5,150 bases of DNA. It comes from Thermodesulfobacteriota bacterium (lineage in GTDB: Bacteria > Desulfobacterota > Desulfocorpusculales > Desulfocorpusculum). Below are positions 1-5,150 of this stretch, piece after piece. Position 1 is the stretch's first letter; every line of letters begins with the position of its first letter. The DNA is taken from the NCBI GenBank assembly GCA_028275295.1, contig JAPWUY010000181.1, forward strand, positions 1 to 5,150, read 5' to 3'. Under the pieces are notes generated by a model. It was not told where the DNA came from, ran no database searches, and saw nothing but the letters and a program-made list of their open reading frames with translations. The translations under genes were made by a program, and so were the position numbers.

Positions 1-947
1 CAGCTCCACAGATCTTGAAGATCTCTCATCAGTGGCCAGGAGGGAGCATAGATAAGGGAGATTTCAGGGACAGGCTTTGCAGGATATTCGCCCAGAAGGT
101 GGAAGAGAGGACATCAGGTGCCCTAAAGTTCGAGATCTATCCAGCATCCGTCCTCTTCAAACCCCAGGCCCAGTACGACGCCATGCTCAAGGGGGCCCTC
201 GATATGTGCGTCTTCCCTTTGGATTATGCAGCAGGGAAGGTGCCCCAGTTCTCCATAACCCTCATGCCCTGTATCGTGAAGGATCACTACCAGGCCATGA
301 AGTGGAAGGATGCGCCCATCGGAAAGGAGATAGAGCGCATATGCGAGGAAAATGGCATAAAGATCCTCACATGGGCTTGGTGTGGGGGAGGCATAGCGAG
401 CAGAGTGAAGCCAGTGAGGCTTCCCGAGGACATGAGGGGGCTCAAGGCCAGGGCCGCTGGCAAGATGTTCGAGAAGATGCTCCACGAGGGAGCAGGAGCT
501 GCGATAACGAGCATGCCATCCTCCGAGATTTACTTCGCCCTTCAGACTGGGGTTCTCGATGCCTGCTTGACCTCCTCTTCCTCTTTCGAATCTTACAGGC
601 TCTATGAGCAGGTGCAGTACTACACTTCGCCTCGAAAGACGGCCATCTGGTACATGTTAGAGCCCCTTGTGATCGCAACCGCTACCTGGAAGAAACTCTC
701 CCCTGAACACCAGAAAGTGATGGTGGAGGTGGGAAAGGAGCTCGAGAAATTCGCCCTCGAGGAGGCCATAAAGGACGACAGTGAGGTGACGGAACTTTTC
801 CGGCAGAAAGGGGTGCAGGTTTACGACATGACCCCTGAGGACTTCCAGGTGTGGCTCGAGGTATCCAAGAAGACGGCCTGGAAGGAGTTCGCAGAGAAGG
901 TAAAGGGGGGCAAGGAGCTATTGGACATGGCTCTGGCAGTGAAGTGA
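1..947 (+). CDS. dctP: TRAP transporter solute-binding protein DctP (5' partial)
   Basis: This is the extracytoplasmic binding subunit of a tripartite ATP-independent periplasmic transporter. It captures the solute and delivers it to the DctQM membrane complex. The reading frame is open to the left edge, with codons for A-P-Q-I before the TTG at 15. The mature-protein motif LKISHQWPGG begins right there, so the start codon and signal peptide lie outside the window and the TTG is an internal Leu. About 310 residues are visible, close to a full mature DctP. Family features, numbered from the codon at 15, are GLKARAAG near 143-150 and PSSEIYFALQTGVLDA near 168-183. R146 in the first motif is in the place of the conserved Arg that pairs with substrate carboxylates, which suggests an organic acid, but the exact ligand cannot be read. 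A Ser-rich stretch (TSSSSF, 186-191) follows. The stop is TGA, 32 nt before dctQ, which fits one operon. Confidence 0.95.
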   Translation, partial: APQILKISHQWPGGSIDKGDFRDRLCRIFAQKVEERTSGALKFEIYPASVLFKPQAQYDAMLKGALDMCVFPLDYAAGKVPQFSITLMPCIVKDHYQAMKWKDAPIGKEIERICEENGIKILTWAWCGGGIASRVKPVRLPEDMRGLKARAAGKMFEKMLHEGAGAAITSMPSSEIYFALQTGVLDACLTSSSSFESYRLYEQVQYYTSPRKTAIWYMLEPLVIATATWKKLSPEHQKVMVEVGKELEKFALEEAIKDDSEVTELFRQKGVQVYDMTPEDFQVWLEVSKKTAWKEFAEKVKGGKELLDMALAVK

Positions 948-968
948 CTCCTTGCAGCCCGAGCGAGA

Positions 969-976
969 AGAGGTGA
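969..976 (+). promoter_or_regulatory. Ribosome binding site of dctQ
   Basis: The sequence AGAGGTGA is purine-rich and complementary to the 16S 3' end. Its AGAGG core ends 6 nt before the ATG at 980. It supports that ATG as the dctQ start; no other in-frame Met occurs before residue 48. Confidence 0.6.
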
Positions 977-979
977 GGA

Positions 980-1528
980 ATGGAGAGGAGTGGGAGACGA
1001 TCCTCCAGGCCCCTTTGGGAGAGGCCGGTCAGGATCATAGAAGGATTCAACAGGGTGCTCTACTGGGTGAGTGCGGTGGGGATACTCGTTTCCTCCCTTA
1101 TCCTCACCTACGAGGTTCTCATGAGGTATGTGTTCAGGATCCCCACCATATGGGAGATAGAGTCAGCGATATATCTGGGGGTCATGGCCACCTTTCTCGG
1201 ATCAGCATACGGCCTCAAGGACGGAGCCCACATAAGCATTGACATAGTGACCAGGGCCCTCTCTCCCGGGGCGAGGAGGAGACTTGAGGCCGCAACCTCC
1301 CTCATGGCCTTAGTCTTCACGGGGCTTGTGGCCTATCAGGGGTGGTGCCTCTTTCTGGAAGCCCTGAGAAAGGGTTGGAGATCCGAGTCCCTCTGGGGCC
1401 CTCCATTGGCAGTGCCCTATTTCTTCCTGCCCTTGGGGATGACCATGCTCTCTTTGCAGCTCATCATTCAGATCCTGGGAGTGGGGGGAAAGAACCCCGA
1501 AGGCGAGGGGGAGAATCACAAGGACTGA
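980..1528 (+). CDS. dctQ: TRAP transporter small permease subunit DctQ
   Basis: The 182-residue product is the four-helix small membrane subunit of the TRAP transporter, which supports the large subunit DctM and helps dock the binding protein. Hydrophobic segments lie near residues 25-47, 63-80, 103-126 and 142-167. The DctQ family signature is clear: EVLMRYVFRIPTIWEIE (45-61) at the end of helix 1, and the loop GLKDGAHISID (78-88) after helix 2. The N-terminus is short and Arg-rich (MERSGRRSSR), as expected for a cytoplasmic tail before the first helix. The C-terminus is a short charged tail. Length is typical of the family. It sits between dctP and dctM, with a 9-nt gap to dctM, so the three are almost certainly cotranscribed. 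Nothing looks truncated. Confidence 0.94.
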   Translation: MERSGRRSSRPLWERPVRIIEGFNRVLYWVSAVGILVSSLILTYEVLMRYVFRIPTIWEIESAIYLGVMATFLGSAYGLKDGAHISIDIVTRALSPGARRRLEAATSLMALVFTGLVAYQGWCLFLEALRKGWRSESLWGPPLAVPYFFLPLGMTMLSLQLIIQILGVGGKNPEGEGENHKD

Positions 1529-1536
1529 GGTAAGGA
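1527..1536 (+). promoter_or_regulatory. Ribosome binding site of dctM
   Basis: The purine-rich GAGGTAAGGA overlaps the dctQ stop codon (TGA, 1526-1528) and precedes the GTG at 1538. GAGG ends 7 nt before that GTG. It supports a GTG start for dctM and close coupling to dctQ. Confidence 0.6.
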
Positions 1537-1537
1537 A

Positions 1538-2908
1538 GTGACGGGAACGGATCCAACGCTTCTTGGCATCTTGATAATAGCGGTTCTTTTCATTGCCCTC
1601 TTCAGTGGGATGCCAGTTGCATTCGCCCTGGGTGTCCCATCCCTGGTTTTCATGTACCTGTTTCTCGATCCAGCCCAATTCGACATGACCGCTCTTGTGA
1701 TGTTCGATGGGGTAAATGACTTTGGGCTTCTGGCCATTCCCCTTTTCGTCCTCATGGGTGCGATAGTGGCTGTGACGCCATGCGGTGCGGACCTCTACGA
1801 GGGGATTCACAGATGGATATACAAGCTCCCAGGAGGCTTGGCCATAAGCAACGTGCTTGCCTGCGCCATATTCTCGGCCCTTTGCGGTTCGAGCCCAGCT
1901 ACAGCTGCTGCCATTGGAACAATGGGGATTCCGGAGATGAGAAAGAGGGGATATCCGGACTCCCTCGCCTGCGGCTCCATAGTCGGAGGAGGCGCCCTTG
2001 GAAACCTGATTCCACCAGGGGTCGTTCCCATAGTTTACGGGATCGCCACCCAGACCTCCATAGGGAAGCTATTCATAGGGAGCGTGATACCGGGAATCAT
2101 AGTGACGGCGATGATGTGCATCTGGGTCGTTCTCTACTCCAAGTGGGCCAGAAAGAGAGCAGCCGTACCCATTGCCGTTGAAGTTGGGGCAGGAGGAGGT
2201 CCATCGGGAAGGGAGTTCTACGGGGAGGTCTCGTACACCTTCAAGGAGAGGATGGCTGGGATACTCAAGGTGAGCCCTTTCATGCTCCTCGTGGTGTTCC
2301 TCCTGGTTGTGCTCTATGGAGGATATGCGACGCCCAGTGAAGCAGCTGGGGTGTGTGCCATAGCCACCTTTGTCATGGTGATCCTCATATACAGGCTCCG
2401 CTCCTTCAAGGATTACAAGGAAATCCTGGAGATGACAGTTCGCGAAAGTGTGATGATCATGCTAATTATCGCGAGCTCGTTTCTCTTCACAACCCTGCTC
2501 ACTAAGCTCTACATAACGCAGGCCATAACCCATTCCTTGGTGCAATGGCAACTGAACAAATGGCTCCTCATGGCCACCATAAATGTCTTCTTCCTCATAA
2601 TGGGGTGTCTGCTTCCACCTGTTGCGATAGTGCTCATCGCATGCCCCATCCTCCACCCCGTCATACTCGCCTATGGATTCGACCCGGTCTGGTTCGGGAT
2701 CATCATAACGATAAATATGGAGGTGGGGATGATTACCCCTCCCTTTGGCCTCAACCTATTCGTGGTCAAGGGAATCGCCCCATACGTGCCCATGGAGAGG
2801 GTTCTTCTGGGCTCCTTGCCCTTCGCTATCTGTCTCATGTTGGGGATTGTGGCATGCTCCTTTTGGCCTGAGCTCATAACTTGGCTTCCGAGCAAGATGA
2901 TAAGGTGA
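1538..2908 (+). CDS. dctM: TRAP transporter large permease subunit DctM
   Basis: The 456-residue product is the large, ion-coupled transport subunit of the TRAP system and carries the translocation pathway through the inner membrane. It is hydrophobic throughout, with about a dozen likely helices, and its length is normal or slightly long for the family. Diagnostic motifs are SGMPVAFALGVPS (23-35), FGLLAIPLFVLMG (62-74), FSALCGSSPATAAAIGTMG (112-130), GGALGNLIPPG (151-161), GYATPSEAAG (262-271) and EVGMITPPFGLNLFV (395-409). The hydrophilic stretch at about 202-240 is the usual loop between the two homologous halves. The start is GTG at 1538, supported by the ribosome site just upstream and by the first helix beginning near residue 8. 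Arginine is coded AGG/AGA in 10 of 12 cases. The last 153 nt lie antisense to the 3' end of bioN on the other strand. Confidence 0.97.
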   Translation: MTGTDPTLLGILIIAVLFIALFSGMPVAFALGVPSLVFMYLFLDPAQFDMTALVMFDGVNDFGLLAIPLFVLMGAIVAVTPCGADLYEGIHRWIYKLPGGLAISNVLACAIFSALCGSSPATAAAIGTMGIPEMRKRGYPDSLACGSIVGGGALGNLIPPGVVPIVYGIATQTSIGKLFIGSVIPGIIVTAMMCIWVVLYSKWARKRAAVPIAVEVGAGGGPSGREFYGEVSYTFKERMAGILKVSPFMLLVVFLLVVLYGGYATPSEAAGVCAIATFVMVILIYRLRSFKDYKEILEMTVRESVMIMLIIASSFLFTTLLTKLYITQAITHSLVQWQLNKWLLMATINVFFLIMGCLLPPVAIVLIACPILHPVILAYGFDPVWFGIIITINMEVGMITPPFGLNLFVVKGIAPYVPMERVLLGSLPFAICLMLGIVACSFWPELITWLPSKMIR

Positions 2909-3544
2909 CGGGCCTGGGCTGTAAGCCTTGGCCCTCAGGACCAGAGTGACCCTATGGGAGAGCCTAGCTGCAGAATCCAGAAGAGCTATTCCCATGGATA
3001 ACAGATAGCGAAAGCGCTGCTCGATGGAAAGGCCTTTGATATTGAATGCTCTTGCCTTTTGGGCCTTTCGGAGAAGGGCAATCTCTTTCCTGAAGAAGAA
3101 AAAGAATCGGACTGCCATGAGGAACAGGATTGCCAAGTCCCTGGAGCTCCATCCAAGACGGCCCAGGGGAAGAATTCCCAAGACCTTCTCCATGAACCTC
3201 ATTGTCTCAGCTGAGGTTGTGGAGCTGGCAAGGAGGTGGGTGATCCAGAGGAGGAGGGTGAACCTCCAAAAGAAAATCACCGATTCCACTATCCCGTGGA
3301 AGAGGCCCGTGACCATTGCCAAAAAAGCCAAAAAGGGAAGTAAGTGCCAGGTCTCCCGTGCTGTCCTCCATGGGCTCTTTCCAGCGAGAAAGTGGAGAAA
3401 GAGGGCAAGTGCGCTCCCTAGGACCGTGATCCGGATATCCGAGATGGCCACGAGGCCACATCCCACAACCAGACTCAGGGTCAGCTTGATGCCTGGCGGC
3501 ATCCTCTCTAGAGGGGAGACCCTTCCCAGGGAGCGAATCACCAT
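2756..3544 (-). CDS. bioN: ECF transporter transmembrane (T) component, BioN/EcfT
   Basis: This is the energy-coupling membrane subunit that links the biotin-binding S component to the ATPase. The ATG at 3544 is chosen because GGGAGGAG lies 8 nt upstream. An in-frame ATG at 3562 has no such site. The product is 262 residues. Hydrophobic segments lie at about 18-55, 67-110 and 135-151. The C-terminal cytoplasmic part carries the two coupling helices: RKAQKARAFN (159-168) and SHRVTLVLRAKAY (196-208). These match the EcfT Ala-Arg-Gly motif positions but read ARA and AKA. Residues after about 212 are encoded antisense to dctM and resemble no EcfT sequence I know; they may be a non-conserved read-through tail. 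The gene overlaps bioM by 7 nt. The partnership with bioY supports the BioN name; EcfT/CbiQ family membership itself is more certain than the substrate. Confidence 0.88.
   Translation of the reverse strand: MVIRSLGRVSPLERMPPGIKLTLSLVVGCGLVAISDIRITVLGSALALFLHFLAGKSPWRTARETWHLLPFLAFLAMVTGLFHGIVESVIFFWRFTLLLWITHLLASSTTSAETMRFMEKVLGILPLGRLGWSSRDLAILFLMAVRFFFFFRKEIALLRKAQKARAFNIKGLSIEQRFRYLLSMGIALLDSAARLSHRVTLVLRAKAYSPGPSPYHLARKPSYELRPKGACHNPQHETDSEGQGAQKNPLHGHVWGDSLDHE
2910..2934 (+). terminator. Stem-loop directly after dctM stop (possible TRAP operon 3' end)
   Basis: The arm GGGCC (2910-2914) pairs with GGCCC (2930-2934). Inside, after a T-T mismatch and a G-T wobble, GGCT (2917-2920) pairs with AGCC (2924-2927) around a GTA loop. 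The hairpin starts one base after the dctM stop codon. No T-tract follows on either strand, so it is not a classical intrinsic terminator. It could mark or stabilise the mRNA 3' end or help a Rho-type stop. It is GC-rich and lies inside the bioN coding region, so chance pairing remains possible. Confidence 0.4.
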
Positions 3545-4344
3545 GAGAGGAGCTCCTCCCATCTGAAAAGTAGGAGATGAGCCTCCTCCACCAGTCCCCT
3601 TTTCTCGAGGAAAGAGACAAGCTCAAGGGCCGTTGGCCTCTGGAAGCCCATCCCCTGGAGAAGACTTTCCAGACCCAGGAGTTCCTTCCAGCCGCCGTCA
3701 AAGGCTATCCTCCCCCGGTTGAGCACTATCACCCTCTGTGCCCCCACCAACTCCTCCATGTCCTGGGTTATCCAGAGGACCGTGCAGCCTGTCCTATCCC
3801 TGAATCTCCTTATCAGGGATCTCACAGCCTTCTTGGATGGAGGATCCAACATGGAAGTGGGTTCATCCAGAATGAGGCAGGCAGGCTCCATTGCCAAAAT
3901 TCCAGCTATGGCAACGAGCTGTTTCTGACCCCAAGAGAGCTTCATGGGATTCTCCTGGGCCAGATCCCAGAGGCCCACCTCCCGAAGCACCCTTTCTGTC
4001 CTCTCCTCCACCTCCTCGGGGGAAAGGCCCAGATTTTGGGGCCCAAAGGCGACATCCTCCGCAACTGTCGTGTGGAAGAATTGGTGCTCGGGATTTTGGA
4101 ACACGAGCCCCACCCTTCCCCTCATATGAGGCGGGTGTTCTCTTGTGTCCAGGCCACCCACAAGTATGTTTCCGGAACTTGGCTCCAAAAGCCCTGTTAT
4201 GAGCTCTGCCAGTGTGGATTTTCCGGAGCCATTGGGGCCGATGATGACACTTAGCTGCCCTTGTGGAATCTCCAGGGATATGTCCTGGAGGACCCAAGGG
4301 TCATCCTCGGAATACCTGAAGCTCACATTGCGAAGGCTTATCAT
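3538..4344 (-). CDS. bioM: ECF transporter ATPase (A component), BioM/EcfA
   Basis: This 268-residue ABC ATPase hydrolyses ATP on the cytoplasmic face to drive uptake through BioN and BioY. Visible motifs are Walker A GPNGSGKST (36-44), Q-loop VFQNPEHQFF (82-90, Q83), signature LSWGQKQ (136-142), Walker B LILDEP (157-162, with catalytic E161), D-loop SMLD (164-167) and H-loop ITQD (192-195). The NPEHQFF stretch after the Q-loop and the helical C-terminus (PTALELVSFLEKRG, 237-250) are typical of the EcfA/CbiO group. Two residues are unusual: Trp for the first Gly of LSGGQ, and Gln194 where the switch His is expected. The ATG at 4344 overlaps the bioY stop as ATGA. The frame stays open 124 codons upstream, but that part is antiparallel shadow within bioY. 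Only one ATPase gene is seen, so a homodimer is inferred. Confidence 0.95.
   Translation of the reverse strand: MISLRNVSFRYSEDDPWVLQDISLEIPQGQLSVIIGPNGSGKSTLAELITGLLEPSSGNILVGGLDTREHPPHMRGRVGLVFQNPEHQFFHTTVAEDVAFGPQNLGLSPEEVEERTERVLREVGLWDLAQENPMKLSWGQKQLVAIAGILAMEPACLILDEPTSMLDPPSKKAVRSLIRRFRDRTGCTVLWITQDMEELVGAQRVIVLNRGRIAFDGGWKELLGLESLLQGMGFQRPTALELVSFLEKRGLVEEAHLLLFRWEELLSW
3543..3562 (-). promoter_or_regulatory. Hairpin covering bioN ribosome site and start
   Basis: Reading the - strand, ATGGGAGG (3562-3555) can pair with CCTCTCAT (3550-3543) over 8 bp with one G-T wobble, closing an AGCT loop. The core GAGGAGCTCCTC is a perfect 12-bp palindrome. The stem covers most of the GGGAGGAG ribosome site and the first two bases of the ATG at 3544. 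It lies within the last codons of bioM, whose stop is at 3540-3538. A ribosome finishing bioM would melt it, which suggests translational coupling. Confidence 0.5.
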
Positions 4345-4913
4345 CTGTCCGTTTGAACGGCTTGCCACTTGACCACTAGGAGGCTTGCTAGGAATGCCTT
4401 CAGCAAGTCTCCTGGCACGAAGGGCAAAAGACCCACCATGATGGCTTTCTTCAACGGAATCTTGGCGATGAGAGAGAGCCATCCACATCCCAGAATGTAG
4501 ATCACCGAGAGTCCCACCAAGCTGGAGAAGAAGATCCAGGGAAGTCTTGAAGAGCTCTTGGTCAAGGAGCCAACTGTGGCTGAGGCCAGAACGAAGCCAA
4601 CGAGATAGCCTCCTGTTGGCCCTAGGAGCTTTCCGAATCCACTCGTTCCTCCTGCAAAAACTGGAAGACCAGCTACTCCCATTGCCAGGTAGAGACACAT
4701 GCTCAAAGCCCCCCATTTGGGACCCAAGATTCCACCGGAGGCGAGCACGAAAAGGCTTTGAAGGGTTATGGGAACAGGGCCAATGGGTATGGCAACGAGA
4801 CTGGAGGCACCTGTCAAAGCTGCGAGCAAGGCTGCCAATACCATACTCCTTATCCTGTGGGCTGCTTGAGAAGGAGCGAGTTCCTGGGAGTGCGAATCCC
4901 CCTTAGCGGACAT
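4341..4913 (-). CDS. bioY: Biotin ECF transporter S component BioY
   Basis: This 190-residue membrane protein binds biotin with high affinity and, with BioM and BioN, imports it. About six helices are expected after a hydrophilic N-terminus of roughly 22 residues. Family motifs are strong: GPVPITLQSL (45-54), GLPVFAGGTSG (82-92), GPTGGYLVGF (98-107) and PFVPGDLLKAFLA (164-176). D169 and K172 keep the D-x-x-K spacing of the biotin-contacting pair known from BioY structure. Length is normal. The ATG at 4913 has an excellent ribosome site (GGAGGTGAT) just upstream and lies inside the last codons of birA, an 11-nt overlap. The stop overlaps the bioM start by 4 nt. BioY can act alone in some bacteria, but here it has dedicated partners next to it, the arrangement called a group I ECF transporter. 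Confidence 0.96.
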   Translation of the reverse strand: MSAKGDSHSQELAPSQAAHRIRSMVLAALLAALTGASSLVAIPIGPVPITLQSLFVLASGGILGPKWGALSMCLYLAMGVAGLPVFAGGTSGFGKLLGPTGGYLVGFVLASATVGSLTKSSSRLPWIFFSSLVGLSVIYILGCGWLSLIAKIPLKKAIMVGLLPFVPGDLLKAFLASLLVVKWQAVQTDR

Positions 4914-5150
4914 GCATCACCTCCCCATGGCTCACCCTGTGAATCCTCCCTTCCTGATCTCTCACAAGAAGGCATCCATGTTCATCTATGTCCTCGGCCT
5001 GTCCGCACAGGATCTCTTCCTTTTTTTCCACCTTCACGATCTTTCCCAGTGTGAAGCTCATCTTTCTCCACATCTCCGCTACGGGTTCAAAGCCTCGGCT
5101 CAAAAGCTCATCCCACAGAGATTCGAGCTCGTACAACACCCGAGCCAAGA
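4903..5150 (-). CDS. birA: Biotin protein ligase BirA, C-terminal part (5' partial)
   Basis: The last 82 codons of a biotin-[acetyl-CoA-carboxylase] ligase are visible; the gene continues past the right edge. The enzyme makes biotinyl-AMP and transfers biotin to a lysine of acceptor proteins. What is seen is the end of the catalytic domain (WDELLSRGFEPVAEMWRKMS) followed by the small SH3-like C-terminal domain: LGKIVKV, then GQAEDIDEHGCLLV and the closing GRIHRVSHGEVMHVR, which matches the usual G-E-[IV] ending of BirA. The in-frame TTG at 5148 is not a real start. Catalytic residues and any N-terminal DNA-binding domain lie outside, so whether it also represses transcription cannot be told. 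It overlaps bioY by 11 nt and is the most upstream gene of the biotin operon seen here. Confidence 0.87.
   Translation of the reverse strand, partial: LARVLYELESLWDELLSRGFEPVAEMWRKMSFTLGKIVKVEKKEEILCGQAEDIDEHGCLLVRDQEGRIHRVSHGEVMHVR
4916..4926 (-). promoter_or_regulatory. Ribosome binding site of bioY
   Basis: On the - strand GGGGAGGTGAT precedes the bioY ATG at 4913, with GGAGG ending 6 nt before it. It is the strongest Shine-Dalgarno sequence of the biotin operon and lies within the birA coding region. It suggests that bioY is translated well even though it overlaps birA. Confidence 0.65.

Noticed and set aside
15..17. TTG as the start codon of dctP
   Set aside because: The frame is open to the window edge and the mature DctP motif begins here with no room for a signal peptide. 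It is an internal Leu of a truncated gene.
948..979. Promoter or BirA operator between dctP and dctQ
   Set aside because: The 32-nt gap holds only a ribosome site; no inverted repeat or promoter-like boxes are visible.
1310..1810. 166-residue - strand open frame across the dctQ-dctM junction
   Set aside because: It is antisense to two well-supported membrane proteins, and its composition shows no domain.
2765..2850. His-rich BioN tail as a metal-binding element
   Set aside because: The His residues follow from the antisense of dctM codons such as ATG and GTG. There is no sign of selection for a metal site.
2671..2895. - strand open frame as an alternative BioN C-terminus through a frameshift
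   Set aside because: It also lies wholly antisense to dctM and does not look like EcfT, so a frameshift would not restore a better ending.
2935..2950. Intrinsic terminator with U-tract after the dctM hairpin
   Set aside because: The bases after the stem are TCAGGACC on the + strand, and no T-run follows on the - strand either.
3024..3566. 180-residue + strand open frame
   Set aside because: It is antisense to bioN, very rich in Arg and Lys as expected from reversing a hydrophobic membrane protein, and has no recognisable domain.
3577..4254. 225-residue + strand open frame
   Set aside because: It is antisense to bioM, whose motifs are unmistakable. The frame has no family features.
4345..4716. 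A 124-residue N-terminal extension of the ATPase, giving a 392-residue fusion
   Set aside because: It is a shadow of bioY in another frame on the same strand, has no transporter-like content, and the ATGA junction with a normal ATPase start at 4344 explains the gene.
5146..5148. TTG as the start of an 81-residue gene on the - strand
   Set aside because: The frame runs off the window and the product is the C-terminal end of BirA, so this is a partial gene and not a small separate one.

Overview
The window holds two transport loci that converge tail to tail. Nearly all of it is coding, and no stretch of 300 bases lacks a gene. The left half (+ strand, 1-2908) is a TRAP transporter operon, dctP-dctQ-dctM, with dctP cut off at the left edge. 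The right half (- strand, 5150-2756) is an overlapping operon read as birA (3' end only), bioY, bioM (ecfA), bioN (ecfT). It supplies a biotin ECF transporter together with the end of a biotin protein ligase.

Layout. 1-947 is the TRAP substrate-binding protein, already past its signal peptide. 980-1528 is the small membrane subunit and 1538-2908 the large one, with gaps of only 32 and 9 nt. On the - strand, birA ends at 4903, bioY is 4913-4341, bioM 4344-3538 and bioN 3544-2756. Their junctions overlap by 11, 4 (ATGA) and 7 nt. bioN runs 153 nt into the 3' end of dctM, so there is no intergenic space between the two operons.

How the genes work together. DctP would capture a solute, probably an organic acid, in the periplasm and hand it to DctQM for ion-driven uptake. 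BioY binds biotin in the membrane, BioN couples it to the ATPase BioM, and BirA attaches the imported biotin to carboxylase-type acceptor proteins. The two systems have no obvious metabolic link and look independently expressed.

Organism. A TRAP system with a periplasmic binding protein points to a bacterium. Arginine is written mostly AGG/AGA (10 of 12 in dctM) and isoleucine often ATA. These codon habits are common in thermophilic or anaerobic lineages such as Desulfobacterota or Synergistota, but the lineage cannot be fixed from this window.

All genes belong to known families, and I found no evidence of an undescribed system. The points worth a second look are at finer scale: an antisense in-register overlap between dctM and bioN, a stem-loop after the dctM stop that also encodes a BioN coupling motif, a hairpin over the bioN ribosome binding site and start, and non-canonical residues in BioM (LSWGQ signature, Gln in the H-loop) and BioN (ARA and AKA instead of ARG).
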